Of a stretch of 64,000 nt of DNA, positions 32,436 to 45,600 are shown in pieces. The stretch covers positions 2,666,001 through 2,730,000 of the forward strand of contig JAALGY010000041.1 of assembly GCA_032358165.1 (NCBI GenBank), given 5' to 3'. Position numbers and translations under genes: made by a program. The notes under the pieces were generated by a model that saw only the letters and a list, made by a program, of their open reading frames with translations, ran no database searches and was not told the origin of the DNA. Origin of the DNA: Diplosphaera chodatii. Lineage: Eukaryota > Chlorophyta > Trebouxiophyceae > Prasiolales > Stichococcaceae. Position 1 is the first letter of the stretch. Each line of letters opens with the position of its first letter.

Positions 32436-35400
32436 ATGTATTTGGGAGCTACAAGAAGATGCGTCACATGCGTCCTGAGACCATTGCACATGAGCTCGCG
32501 CAGTATCGTCGCCCATTGTGCACGCATCCCAGCGGCCTGCAGTGCGCAGCCGCTCAGGGCTGCATCAGCATATGGCCGACGCCAATGGGACATCAGAGCC
32601 TCACTTGCTTGGCAGCCGGGGAGCCGTGGCCGCTGCTGCAGCACCGGCCATGATGGCCCTGCTGTACTGGGTCATGGCACCGCCAGCCCACCATCAGAAG
32701 GCTCTGCCACTGACGCTGACACCCACAGCCTTGCAGTGGATGTGGACATCTGCGTAGAAGGAGATCTGGAGCATCACAGCAGGTGTAGCATGTGTCTGAC
32801 CCTGGCCAGCGCCTCCATCCTCCAAGTGGCGTCCCTGTGCCTCATTGTGGAGAGGAACCTCGGTGCTGCTGGGTGCGCACAGGCAGAGCATCGAGCAGCT
32901 GCGCGCTGCGGTCGAGCGCGACGCAGCGCTTGTGGTGCAGGCAGCGGTGCCTCTGGCTGCGCCCTCCTCAGGTGCGTAGCGCACCAACATTCAGCGCTCG
33001 TGCCCAGAGGACTCTGGCCCATGAGAGAGTCATGCAGATATGCAGAGGCAGCGGTACAGATATATTGTCCATGCGACGCAGAGCCGCATGAGCTGTCGGT
33101 GGTCCTGTGCGATGACGACCACATACAGGCGCTGAACCTGGAGTGGCGGCGGAAGGACGCCGCCACTGATGTGCTGTCATTCCCCATGGGTGATGATGTG
33201 CCGCCAGGCTACCCAGCCCGCATGCTTGGTGACCTTGTCATCTCGCTGGACACAGCAGCACGCCAGGCGGCAGATGCTGGGTGAGCTCATCAGCCGCAAA
33301 CTGTCAACGCCAGCAGCTCACCGCTGGAGTCATTGCGCGGGTCTGAGTCTGGAGTGTCTGCATCATGAAGGGTGAAGGTATCAGGAAGGCTGTGGCTTGC
33401 AGGTAGCACGTGCTTACAGGCAGCTCGTGATCAGAGGCAAAGTCCTGTGAGTGGGCCTGTCTGCAGGCACTCGCTGGAGCAGGAGTGCAGGGTGCTGCTG
33501 GTGCACGGCATCCTGCACCTGCTGGGCCATGACCATGAGCTCGGGCAGGAGGTGCGCCCGTGGAGCCATGTCGACGAGCACCACACCTGCAGTGCCGTGC
33601 ACACGATGGCGACGCTGTGCAGCCGTGCGTGACAGCAGTTCAACGTTTCCTGTTTTGGGATGTGCAGGAGGCAGAGGACATGTCAGGGGCAGAGGCTGCG
33701 GTGATGGCGCAGCTGGGCTGGGAGGCGGCCGGCCTCATAGAGTCAGCGGGCAAGGGCCTCGGCACGCAGCAGGCCGACGCGACTGCCAACGGGGCACCAG
33801 CAGCGGCATCGCCGATGGACGCCTCGCCGGCCAAGGGCAGCAGGAACCGGCGGCGGCGCGGGGCGCCCAGCTCCGACATCCGGCTGCTGGCCTGCGACAT
33901 GGATGGCACCCTGCTGGACAGCAGCAGCCGTGTGTTGCCCTCCACTGTTGAGGCCCTCAAGGTCAGGCATCTGGACAGACCAGGCATACACCACGCTCAT
34001 TCCCGAAGTCCACATCTGTCGTGGTGCAAGGCTGGCGGTCTGTGGTGCTGACAGATCACGTTGTCACATTGCATGCAGGCAGCGATTGACCGCGGCGTAA
34101 GGGTGGTGTTAGCAACCGGCAAAGCACGGCCGGCAGCCATCGCAGCAATGCAGACGGTTGGCCTCGAAGGTGCTGCAGCTTGAGATCATGCTAGCACCAT
34201 GTCTTTGCGTGGTCCCACAACCGTACGCTTACCAAGGTCAGCCACCTCGATGCTTTGCTGACAGCAGGCAGCATGCCTGCTGCAGGTGAGGGGCTGGTAG
34301 TCTCACAATCGGGGCCCGGCATCTTCCTGCAGGGCCTCGCGGTCTATGACCTGCAGGGCGTGCTGCTTCCGTCACCCAACCTGTCCGCAGACGTGGTGGC
34401 GGACGCATTCCGGTACTCCGTCCAGCACAACACGCCGCTCTGCGCCTTCCTGGGGGACGCCTGCGCCACGCTGAAGATGCACCCCGAGATCGAGGTGCAT
34501 CCTGCAAAGCTTGCCAGCGTGACCTGCAAGAGCAGGCAGGCCCCGTGTCGAGCATGCTGACACAACAGATGACCACTGTTGCGCGCACCGGCCTCGCTGC
34601 CTGGACGGTTGTGATCACCCCGAGCCGTGCGGCCGCAGGAGCTCAGCACCCGGTACTTTGAGCCGCTGGCGGAGGTGGCGCCCACCCTGGAGCAGCTGCT
34701 GGCCGGCCCGCCCGTCAAGAAGCTGCTGTTCATGACGGACCCCAGCGTGGTGGACGCCCAGCTGAAGCCGCACTGGCAGGTGCGCCAACTGCTGCCGCCC
34801 ATGCTTGCTGTGTATCCACATTGATGCCGCCTCTATCACCGTGTAGAACTCAACTCAAAGGCCATGCTGCCGGATGTGTGTAGGCGGCAATGCTTGCAGT
34901 TGATCACCAGCAACCTCTGAAGTCGGCGGATGCAGGCGTCACTCGCGGGCCGCGGTGCAGAGATGACGCAGGCGGTCAGCAACATGCTGGAGGTCCTGCC
35001 GGAGGGCATGCACAAGTGGGTCGGCATGGACGTGCTGCTCCAGGCGCTGCAGCTGGACGCCAGCCAGGTGCCTGCTGCAGCGTGTCTGAAACGTGACAGT
35101 GCGCCACGCCTCGCATGCTGGTGTCACATGCTGATCTCAATGCGACCTTTGTGTGCCTGCCGTGAAGGTCATGACCATCGGCGACGGCAGCAATGACCTG
35201 CAGGTGCGGCACACACCACGGCTCGTGTGTGTGTGATTGGAGCTGCCCGATGTTGTCTGCGTACGCACCCGAGGCCGATGTTGCGCATTTGCCTTGCAGC
35301 TGGTGGGCAACGCTGGCATCGGGGTCTGCATGGCCAATGGCGTGGACCAGGTAACAATGCTGTTTGCTCTAGAAAGAGAGAAGTCGCTCCACATATGCAT

Positions 35401-35551
35401 GGCCGTGCACCATGGTCGGCTGTTGACTTCCATCCGATCTTCCGTGATCTGCTGCCTGTGGCTGCGGCAGGTGAAGGACGTGGCGACATACGTAACGAGT
35501 TCGCATGACCACGACGGCGTGGCGGAGGCAATCGAGCGGTTCCTGCTGTAG
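32436..35551 (+). CDS. YBEY: Chloroplast YbeY endoribonuclease fused to a HAD hydrolase
   Basis: About twelve exons. The start at 32436, or the in-frame ATG at 32490 (MSSRSIVAHCARIPAA), gives a plastid-type leader. The YbeY domain contains AVDVDICVEGDL (about 32735), LNLEWRRKDAATDVLSFPMG (about 33135) and the metal site HGILHLLGHDH (about 33507), in which the usual Tyr of HGxLHLxGYDH is His. The HAD domain follows a linker rich in Ser, Ala and Arg: LLACDMDGTLLDSSSR (about 33885), VVLATGKARPAAI (about 34107), KKLLFMTDPSVVDAQ (about 34720) and VMTIGDGSNDL (about 35168), ending AIERFLL at 35551. The fusion is known from land plants (the Arabidopsis YbeY), where it processes plastid rRNA. The role of the Cof-type phosphatase half is unclear. 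Confidence 0.92.
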
Positions 35552-36019
35552 TGCATCATGGCATGGGGTGACAGCAGCAAGTGTGGCGGCCGGGTCTGGT
35601 TGCCAGCCGCTGACCCCTGCCTGCGAAGCTTCGATAGCTGGATTGCAAAAGTGACTGATCGATTTGCCAGCTGTGTCGACGCAGCACGGCCTCTCAGATC
35701 GATCAGTTGACCAAAGTACTGGTTCCGTGGTGGAGATAGGTTTGCATTCAGGGTTTGGCGCCCCTCCCGACGGTCAGAGGGGGTTGCACTGTGGATCTTG
35801 TGGAAGCTTGACCAAATACCCGGACTTGAGTGGCTCCTGACGCCTCGAAGCGCACAGTTCGGCTGGCAACAGATCTCTGCGGCGGGCCGGCTTGCTCCGA
35901 GACGCCAACGCCTGCACACAACTCGGCCGGGTCGCGGATGGTGTGGCGCCGTGCAACACTTCAGTAGTTGCTCGGGGCGACCCTGCCGTGTGGAGAGGCA
36001 GCCTGTTAGTGTTGCAGCG
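35552..36019. promoter_or_regulatory. Upstream region of the receiver-like gene, with a TTTGGCGC site
   Basis: No gene is supported. TTTGGCGC at 35754-35761 matches the E2F/DP consensus TTTSSCGS and lies about 260 bases before the next ATG. The window also encodes a DP subunit, but the link is only suggestive. Confidence 0.35.
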
Positions 36020-38670
36020 ATGAAAGGCCTGCGCCCCGGCTTCCCAGCCAATCTGCAGGTGCCCGTCATGCATGCAGCTGGATCCCTGCACCAATGCCCT
36101 GCCCAACTTTGGCCGCTGGCAACCTGAGCAGACGGGCATGCAGCTGCAAGTCACCCACACGGGACGCCCGCCCTGGCGCCGCAGGTGCTGGTCGTCGACG
36201 GCGCGGAGCTGGAGGGCCAGCTGAAGGAGCTCGGGTATGCAGGTGAGCGTTTTGGCCAATGCTGGCGCCCTGGCCTGCAGATCCAAGGCCGCTCCTGGGA
36301 GTTGCGCCGGTCATGCCCGCTGGCAGCCGGCCCTCCGCGGCCCGCTCAATCTGTGTACAGCCGCAATTGCCTGCTCTGTTGCATGATACCATCACTGGAT
36401 GCAGTGCCTGCCGCCCCCCGCCTGGATCCAGGTCGCAGGCGTGCATGTGAAGCTGGGAAGCCGCTAAAGAGACGCTTTTTGTTTCTGCACCCGCAGCCAC
36501 GCTGTGTGCCTCGGCGAGGGAGGCAGCGGAGTCCCTGTCTCGTGGTCAGTGCACGCCGGACGTCCTCTTGGCGGAGGTGGGCGCCCCGAGTCTGTGCGGC
36601 CTTCCGGAAGTGTATCGATTTGCCTGCGCACCTGTCGGACACTGCAGTAGTACGCTTTGCGCCCCCGTCAGCCGCGGCGGCGCAGCCGCAACTGCGTTCG
36701 TCTTGCTTGGCCTTGACACGGCGCGCCCGTGCAGTTGCTCCGGCGCCGGTGCGGCAGACCGCGTAGTAGGTCCACCCAGTCAAGTGCGTCTCTCCCGGCG
36801 GCTGGGCGCCTTGCACTCCTGTTGGCCGCCGTCGCGGTGGCGTAGCTCAGCTTGCACCTCACCCCACCGTCCTGCATTGGTCCAGTGTTGGATAGGCCGC
36901 CGGCGCCGCTCGCGTGCGGTACACGGCATATCCGCCCGCTGCCCTGTGTGGGTGTTTGACCTGAGTTGATCATCCGGTTGCGCACGTGCGTCTGTGTTGT
37001 GCATGCTGAGCCCGGGCAATCGCGCTTTCAGCCCAATGAAACCTCCGACGCAGCGCCATGCTTATTGACCATTGAAAGCGATCAGATGTAGACCAGATGC
37101 ATTGCCCATGCGACCATGCAGCCTTTCTGCAGCGTTCCTCCAGGTGCTGAGCCACAGGCAGCTGGGGCACATCGGCCGTACTCAGCCCACCGCCATCTTT
37201 TCAGTAGATAGCGCACCCCCTTATACCGCGTCCGCAGTCTGATTCCAAGGCTGTGCAGCTTGCCCCACTGCTGTACAACGACCAGCGGCCGGGTCCCCCA
37301 GCAGCCTGCTATGAGTCGCCGCCGCCCCCGCTGGAGCATGGTCTCAAAATCCGGAATGTTGCGCGTCACGTGCTGCGTCCTTCATCAGCGTGAATCCAGA
37401 TTGCATGCTACGCCACTCAGGTGGCGGCGGTCGCGCTGCTGGCGCTGCTCAGCTGCGCTTGTCCTCCGGCATCGGCCCGCAGGCTGCCGCACCGCGCTCT
37501 CACAGGTGCGATCAGGCTATCGCATTGCGTTCGCTACATCACCATCGCATGATTCTATGTCAAGCTATCGTATCAATATCCAGCGACGGATGGCAAGCTT
37601 GTCACAGCCAGTGAGGCGAGAGAGGCTGCTGTCCTTCAGTGCTTGTCCTTGCACGACATGCAGGGTGACATAAGCACCTCAGGGCACCAAGAAACAAGTT
37701 GAAACGCTGCTCAGTGTTGACTCATGTTCCTTGGCTCTTCTTCCTGCAGGGACGTCCGACGGGACGCCCACCAAGCAGCCGCGCCTGCGCCGGCCGTACG
37801 CGAGGGGCGTGAAGACGCAGCCCGATGGCGCCCCGCCCCCGGCCGCCGGCGCCGCCGCCCCGCCCAGTAGCGGCAGCAGCAGCAGCAGCAGCGCCCGTGG
37901 CAGCAACCCCAGCGTGGCGTCCGACGGCAGCAGCCGGCCCAACCTGGGCGCCATCCTCGCCGGTGGGCGGCCTTGGCGCCTGTCCCTACCCATCGAGTGC
38001 CGAACTGCATTTCGTGCATGAGGTTTTTCATTGCACAGCATACCGCCCAGCCTCATCGCTTTCATGAGTCCGGGCTTTGCCCTGGCTGTTGCCTCTTGAA
38101 CTCACATCACTGAGTGTGCCCCCTGCAGGCTCAATCCTGGGCGTGGGCGTGCTGTGCGCGGGGGCTGCCTTCCTGATGGTGCGCCTGTGCCTGCGCATCA
38201 CCGGGCCGCCGCTGCCGGAGCGCGCCCCCACGGGTGCGCCGGCAGATCACGAGTGTCGAATGTAAACTTAGGGCCAGACGGCTGTCAGCCCGGCCTCTTG
38301 CCGTGTTCGACCCCTCAAACCCTGCAGCTAGCTGCATGTTGTCCCCGCGTGCTGGACTGCCAGTCCCGCTGCTGATTGCCTGAGCACCCCATATCCAGGC
38401 CATCCCGCAGCATGGGAACGCAGCGCTGCTGTGCCATGACATAATTCAGTACGTTGTTTCCCTCCTGCAGTGGCCGCCGCCTCCGCTGCCCCAGCCGCAA
38501 TGGACCTCCCGGTCATCATCACCGGGCAGCACGTGACGCACCCCGACGGCACCATCGCCGGCGCCATCGAGTCGTCATCCTCGTCTTCATCCTCGGGCTC
38601 ATCGTGCGGCGACTGCAGCGAGTGCTCCGAGCAGCGGTGCTGCCTGGAGTCCGGGGCTGCGCTCGCCTGA
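36020..38670 (+). CDS. Degenerate receiver-domain protein with a membrane segment
   Basis: Begins MKGLRPGFPANLQ at 36020. With the intron after LQ removed it continues VLVVDGAELEGQLKELGYA, then ATLCASAREAAESLSRGQ and CTPDVLLAEVGAPS (about 36500-36590). This follows the first half of a plant-type response-regulator receiver domain (VLVVDDD...L...Y.V......EAL..L......DIV). The acidic pocket is broken (VDGAE) and the position expected to hold the phospho-acceptor Asp reads LLAEV, so phosphotransfer is unlikely. Exons between about 36600 and 37250 are unclear. Later exons read LAPLLYNDQRPGPPAA and a Ser/Pro-rich linker, then a hydrophobic helix, SILGVGVLCAGAAFLMVRLC (about 38135-38190), ending in a Ser/Cys-rich tail (SSCGDCSECSEQRCC). 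The last junctions (38130 and 38470) are in phase. The receiver call is inference from pattern; function is unknown. Confidence 0.5.
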
Positions 38671-39670
38671 GCAGCGCCCCACACAGCAGGCGAATTCTCC
38701 GGGTCGATGGCATGCCTGCGCAGCGGCCCTACAGCCACTAGGCGATGCCCGATCTGATGTGGTGGCTTGCTGGCGCAAAACCACAGCATGGCATGGGAGC
38801 AGGCAGGAAGGCGCGCGCAACCGTAGCTGCTGCTCCTGACTGACACCACGTCATGACAACAGATGACAAAACTAAATTTGACAGATGTGTTTCTGACTGC
38901 TGTCGGAGCTTTTTACCCTGTGTACAATGTGCGTACGTCGGCCAGCCTTGGATTGTTGTTTGTTAAAATGATGAATTTTGGGGGAATGCAAGTGCAGAGT
39001 GTGTGAGCGCCATATACACGGGTCCGCAAGGTGATGCACAGACTTCTGTGTTGGCGTGTGATAGCGCCCGATGGCTGCTGTTTGCACAGCATGGCCTGGT
39101 GTGAAGCTGACTGTGGGTGGTGTGCTGCTCCTATCGCTATGAAAGCGGCCATAGCGATCCGCAAGCTGCATGGGCTTTCCGCACCGTACACTACGCAGTG
39201 CTGCAGACAACACACCACAGCAAAGCGTGCTGCAACCACACCGCCAACCAGACCGCCACGGCAGTATTCGGCAGTCAGTGCCAGTGATACCCAATGTCTG
39301 CCGATGAGTCTGACCACTGACCGCCTGTACCGGGAACGAGTTTGTTTGATGCTGAACAGGCGCCCTGTAGTGAATGCATCACGTGTGCAAGTTGAGCATT
39401 CAACATGAGCTTCTGCCTGCATGCGTGCTATTTAGCAATACATCGGAGATCAGATGGTATACTTGAACGCAGGCAGAGGGCTAGCGCCCGCTATGCTGCT
39501 TGCATCTGCTTCAAATCAGAACCCGTTGCCCTCACAAAGCATGCATCATTTGGTCACCACGAGTGCGTTAAGCGTTGTAGCTTCAGCCTATCACCACTGG
39601 GCTCCAGACGATGCAGCAGGGCGCTTGAGCTGCGTTGACTAGCGCATGCACGCTTGAGTGGTAGCCCGGG
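38671..39670. other. Intergenic kilobase upstream of the SHPRH-like gene
   Basis: I see no supportable gene. Long open frames on both strands (for example 38913-39422 minus) have compositions of shadow frames and lack motifs. The region is less GC-rich than most of the window, notably near 38930-38990. It probably holds the 3' UTR of the previous gene and the promoter of the next. Confidence 0.45.
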
Positions 39671-42600
39671 ATGCAGCGGCGGATGCATCCCGCCGCTAGT
39701 GACATGCGCTCCAGCGAGTTGCCGAACGGTGTAATGCAGAGAAAATCACAAGCTGAGCAACCCAACATCAGCGCCAGCCGCGCAGGTAGCGGTGCACTTG
39801 GCAGCAGCAAGGATGGGACAGCTGGCGCTGGGGGCGCCGGCATGACCGGCGGTGCGCCCGTGGCGCGAGACCTGATGCTGGGGCCCATCAGCATGCGCCT
39901 GCAGCGCGGGTGAGCGGCTCGCAGGCGCATGCAGCCACACAAATGTTCAGATATCCTGCTGGGCAGTGTGCGGGCGCACGGCAACTGGCTGGCGCTGATG
40001 TGTGCCGTCTGCGTGCAGGTGGCTGGACAGTGGCCAGAAGCTGGAGGCGCCGCGGTCGCTGGACGACTTGTGGGTCGTGGCAAGGGGACCCAGCTTGCGT
40101 CTCGTCCAGGTGCGTTTGGCATGCCCATCAATCTGGCTGGTCCACCTGCTGATAGCAGGCCACTGGCGACGAGCGCTATGTAGCAGTGAGTGTGGTGACC
40201 ATCCCACCACCCAAGTGCAGCTTGCCGCATGCGCTGACCAAGTTGGTGGGATGGCGCAGCGGAAGGAGGATGCGGACGCCTTCGTCACCTCTGCATCAAG
40301 CCCACATATCATGAACCCCCAAACCCGGTACCGAACCCTGGACGTGGGCGGCGTGTGCGTGGCGGCTGCCAAGTTCACGCCGGGCAGCAGCTGGTGGACC
40401 ATTGCGCGGCTGGTCGAGGCTGACGTCGTGTCTCTTGAGGCGCGCCTTCCTCAGAGTTTAATGGAGACTGCAGTCTGTGCTTCGGGAAGCGCCGCAAAGT
40501 GCTGCTTCCTGTCGGGCTTGTTGTGAGCCTGAATCCCATTTCGCTACTGCCGCTGCGTGTTGTTGGCATGTTGGCAACTGGCGCTGGAACTGTCCGTGCG
40601 GACAGGAATTTGCGCAGTGACACGTCTCCAGCCTGCTCGCTGTGCTTGGCACATTGTCCGCCTTCGAGCAGCATGACACCACTATGGCGTGCTCATGCTG
40701 CAGGTCGCCAGCGTCGCCCTCGTCGAGTGCCCTCTTGTGTTCACTCCCGAGTGGTGCCGGGATCCAGACACCCGCCAGTATCATTGGGACAACAAAGAGA
40801 GGGAGTTGGCAGAGTATGCCGCCTTGCCCTACTGCAAGAAGAACTGGGAGTGGCAGGTGGCTGTGCGTGTGCGGCTGCCGGCGGGCATGTTTCAGGATGG
40901 GCCGCGTGTGCGCACTCCTGTGCCAAATGCAATGCCGGCCAACGGGTGAGGGTCCACACATGTATATATGACTTTCACGCAATGCTCGTGTGTGATGTTG
41001 CCTATGAGCTTTGCCCAGATGTAGAGATGTGCCCTTGCACATCTGTGCATTTGATGGCTTCAGCGGGTTCGGTGGTTCAGAGTGACTACAGGGCCAGAAG
41101 CATGAAAGCAGGACACGAGCTGCTGTCGAGTGTAGCATCAGGTGTGAGGATGGTGTCGATGTGCTGGTGTTAACACTGCGAATGTTCGTGCAGTGGCATC
41201 CAGCCAGACGAGGGGCAGCTGCCGCATGAAGCAGTGCTGGCAGTACTGCACGCGCCGCCGCCGGAGATAATGGACGATGCCGCCACTTTGCTGAACCTGT
41301 TCGAGGCCCTGTACCAGCTGGGCGCCTTGCAGACCCCAAAGGGGGGCGACCCAGGTGTGAGTCCTTCACATCAGGCCACACTCACAGATCACCATGGACA
41401 TGCTCACGTGTCCAGGCAGTTCTTCGGCACTCGGTGTATGTGGGTGACACAAAAACTGTTGTACTAGCAGCCCTAGCTGCCTCTGGTGTTGTCCTGAATG
41501 CTGCTCACCGCAAAGCCGTGACCAGTGCAGCCATGGTAGTTTGGCAAGCCGTTGCTGTCGCGACTTGCCTCTCGGTGCATCACACCAGCACACCAGCACA
41601 CCACACCAGCACACCAGCACATACCAGCGCCGCAGTGGTCAGCATGGTGGTGCATCTCTGCAGACGCTGCCCGCTGGCAGAAGCAGCGGGGCTTTCGGGA
41701 GCGCATCCTGCGCATCGCGCAGCCGACCGACTGGACCGCCGAAGAGCAGGACCCTGAGGGTGTGTCAAGCAATCCTGTTGATGCAGGTTTCTCTGAAATG
41801 GTTTCAGTCGATACCTGAATCCAGTATCTGTTGGCCTGAGATGGTGCCCACTTCACTCATGCGTAGACTGGCGAGGAGTGGAGGGGTCAGTACACACACT
41901 GCGCTCCTCTGCTGAATGCTGGCCTGCCTGCAAAGTGCAGGGCTGCGGTGCATGCTGTACCCCTACCAGCGGCGCGCGCTGTCGTGGATGCTGTGGCGGG
42001 AGCAGCGCGGCTTCGAGCGGGCAGCCCGGCTGAAAGCCGACAACCCAGGCAGCAACAGAAACCGTGGCAGCGGTGCAGGCCGCACTGTTCAGGCACTTGA
42101 CGGCAGCCAGCAGGCGGCGGCAGCCAAGGGCGCCTCTGCAATCGCTGCTTGGGCTGCAACCGCAGGCGGGCCGCAGGCAGCGGACGGCGTCTGGTCCCGA
42201 CACAATGTTGCGGACGGCTTGCCACAGCAGTCGCAGCTGCCGGCGCTGGATGCGCTCGCGTGGCCGGGCTGGCGGCGGCTGCGGGACCCTGCCAGCGGCA
42301 TCACGCTGTTCGCGAACCCTGCCACAGGTGCGCGCTGGCAGATGTCCATGTTGCGTTGACATGGGGCGTGCTGGCTTGTGCACAGCCAGCAGGCAGGCGC
42401 GGGTTGAAGTGTGTACCAGCACCAGCTGCAGGCAGCACCCCGGCAGCGGTGCTGGCCTGCTGCCGTGCACCAGCGCGCAGGCCAGCTCCTGGCGCTGTGC
42501 ATATGGTTTGCTCAGATGGCTCGCAATCTGAGGGGGCGTCTTTCGTGGGCATTGCAGGCGCGGTGAGGCAGAGCCCCCCTGAGGACGCACCGCCGAGTGC

Positions 42601-45600
42601 AGCTGGCGGCCTGCTGTGCGAGGAGATGGGCCTGGTGAGCCTCTGACATCAGGGTCAAAAGTCCTTTTCGGACCTCTGGCTGCAACGCTCAGCATGCGCT
42701 CAAACTTGCTGCGCCCTTCACGCTGGCGGGGCAAACCTGCTGCTGTGTGCTCAGCATGTGTTGGGCTGCTGCTGCTGCACTTGTCCGGGCTCATGTTGGA
42801 AGCTCAGTACGGCTGCGCAATGTCTGCTGTGGGTGCTGCCATGCCTGCTGGATCGGGCTTGAGAGTCCTCACCAAACTGTGCCAAACGTCATAAGTGCTT
42901 GCCGCCCGCTCACTACGCTGCTGCTGCTGCAGGGTAAGACGGTGGAGATCATTGCGCTGATATTGGCGAGGCCGCGACCCCCGCTGCCGGCCCGCGCCGA
43001 GCCTGTCGAGGTGGTGCCGCCTGAAGTCGGCGCCACATCGTCAGCGCTCTCCTTCAAGTGCAAGTGCGCCAGGCTGTTCCCTCCGCACACAGTGCAGTTC
43101 AGCAAAGCAGCCTCCAGAAGGGCTGCATTCCGGAGACCCAGGAAAGCTGCTGCCATGCGTCGCATGAAGTTGGAAGTCGCTTCACAGCGCCTGCGGGCTG
43201 TCAGACTGGGCAGACTAGGCTGCTGCACTCCTTTCGCCCTGTCAGGCACACGGCAGAAACATCCGGGCACTGCCATACGCTACAGGGGGTGGGGCGGCAC
43301 GCTGGTGGTGTCGCCGACGCCCATCCACGGCCAGTGGCTGTCGGAGCTGCAGCAGCACAGCGGGCTGCGGGTCGAGGTGTACTACGGGCTGACGTGGCAC
43401 CGCGCTGCCGGCACCGGCCCCTCCCGAAACCGCCAGGTGATTATCTCGAGCTGACACTCCTACGGGGCTGCTTTCCCCCCAAGCCGCCTCCTCATGGCTG
43501 AATGCTGTGACGACGTCTCAGCAACGTGTGTGAATTGCCTCGGCTTCCAAGCCTGCGCTGCGCAACCTGCAGACGCCACAGGACCAGTGGGAGGCCCTGA
43601 AGCACCTGGTGGCGGGGAATGCGCCGCTGGCGTACAATGCCGACGGCGAGGCGGCCTCTATTGTCGGGCGCCTCATGGCAGCGGACGTGGTGCTCACCAC
43701 CTACCAGGCAAGCGCTGCTGCCCAGAATGGTAATGTTCATGGGAGCTGCCCAGCTTGCCATCATCCAGCTGTGGCCATGCTCGGCTGTCCCCAAGACTTT
43801 CGTAGCCTGCGTGCTGATGCTCATCCGGGCTTGGACTGTGCGCGCCTGCATGGAGCTGCAATGCCTCGAGGAGGCGCCTGGGTTTTGTGAGAGTTTCTTG
43901 AGCCGCAGACTGAGCGAGGTTGAATGCAGGCCACTGGTGTAGATGTGACGTTTGCTGCTGTGCAGGTGCTCCAGATGGAGGTGAACTACTCGGAGCCGGG
44001 GGGTGACGGGTTTGGGATGGCGTCCACCAGGCGCAACCTGCGCCACCCAAAGAAGTACAGGTGTGCATGCGCAAATGCTCTGTGCCTGCTGCATTCGGGA
44101 TCTGCACACACAGCAGATGCCACAGCGCACCTCTGATCAGCCGTGCTGCGGCGGCAGCTGCATGGGAGCATGACCCTGCTGTCTCGGCTGTGGAATGAGC
44201 GGCCCACATGAGCGACACACGCATCCGTCTCCATCTTCGAACCACATTCAAGCGGCTTCACCATTCGTCATGCACCCTATCTGATGCGGGAAAACAAATG
44301 ACAAACAACAACCTGCTGCAGGGTGCCTGTGTCGCCGCTGCTGGCGGTGCCCTGGTGGCGCGTCGCCTTTGACGAGGCGCAGATGGTGCGCCCCGCCGCA
44401 AACGCTGATGCGGCTGTCTGCTCCCTGATCTGCTGCTGTGTTGACCCGTCGGCATGATGTGCGATCCCACTGCGGCCTGCAGGTGGCGCTGGAGACGCGG
44501 GAGGTGACGCGGATGGCCAACCGCATCCGCGCCGCGCACCGCTGGGCGGTCACCGGCACCCCGCTGGGGCCCCACTGCCTCAGCGACCTGTTCGGCCTGC
44601 TGCAGGTGCCCCGTGTGCCCAGCTGCACGCTGAGCCGCCGCATGTAAGCTGCCTTGCTGGTGGCAGCAGAAGAAGGGAGGTGTGCCTGGTTGCCTCTGGT
44701 GTACGGAGCACCGCGGGTGCTTCCATCACATATAAGCTTGCTGGTGCCCTGTTCATGGGAGCGACAGGAAAGCGCTGCCGTGTCAATGGTACTGCAATTT
44801 GCAACCATGCCTGCCAGGTGATCGATGCGCCAACCTGGCGGCTGGACCGGACCTGGCACCAGTGCATCGAGCAGCCGCTGTTCATCGATGGTGAGATTCT
44901 CCTCGCCATGGGAAGCGTGACGAGTGCGCAGGTCCTGCTGACTAACTCAGTGTGCGTCAATTTGTGATGACACCCCTGACTCGCAAGGGCATCTCAGCAG
45001 TCAACTGGCTGAGCTGTCCGTGAACGTCACATCGCAATGGCGTGCAGACGATACGGAGGCGCTGGCGGCGGCGGTGCGGCCGCTGATGTGGCGCAACACC
45101 AAGGCCAGGGTGGCGCTTGAGGGCACCACGCTGCCGCCCCGCACGCTGCAGGTGCCCGCAACTTTTGCAGTTGTCAGTGCAGTGAGTGGATGCCCCGCTG
45201 GCCTCTCTGCACTGGGATCCTCCGACAAGTCGTACATCTTGAGCTGCGTTCCAGCGCCGTAGCTCAGCCTCAGTCACAGCGCAGCGGCCGCCCCCCGCTG
45301 CCCAAACAGCCCAGCAACTGCTGCCGTGTATCCGCGACAGGAGGTGCGCCTGCACTTCACGCCCGCCGAGGCCACGTTCTACGGCACGATACGCGACGAC
45401 GGGCGCAAGGCGCGCAACGAGCTGCAGGCGCTGCTGCTGCAGGGTGGCCACTCCGAGTTCAGGGAGCGCAGCGCTCGCGGCAGAGCCGAGGTGTGGCACC
45501 AGCCGAGTTGCCTGCACATGCTGGGAGGAATCTCTGACCAACTCCTCCTGAATGCGGGTGCACCCATATCTGTGTTGCACGTACTTTGGGCACTTGCAGT

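Noticed and set aside
38913..39422. 169-codon minus-strand open frame with hydrophobic stretches
   Set aside because: No ATG-supported start, no splice partners and no family similarity. An equally long frame on the opposite strand suggests chance.
42940..43260. Possible PHD finger in the SHPRH SNF2 insert (FKCKCARLFPPHT)
   Set aside because: Too few Cys/His residues in a C4HC3 pattern, and the segment is probably intronic.
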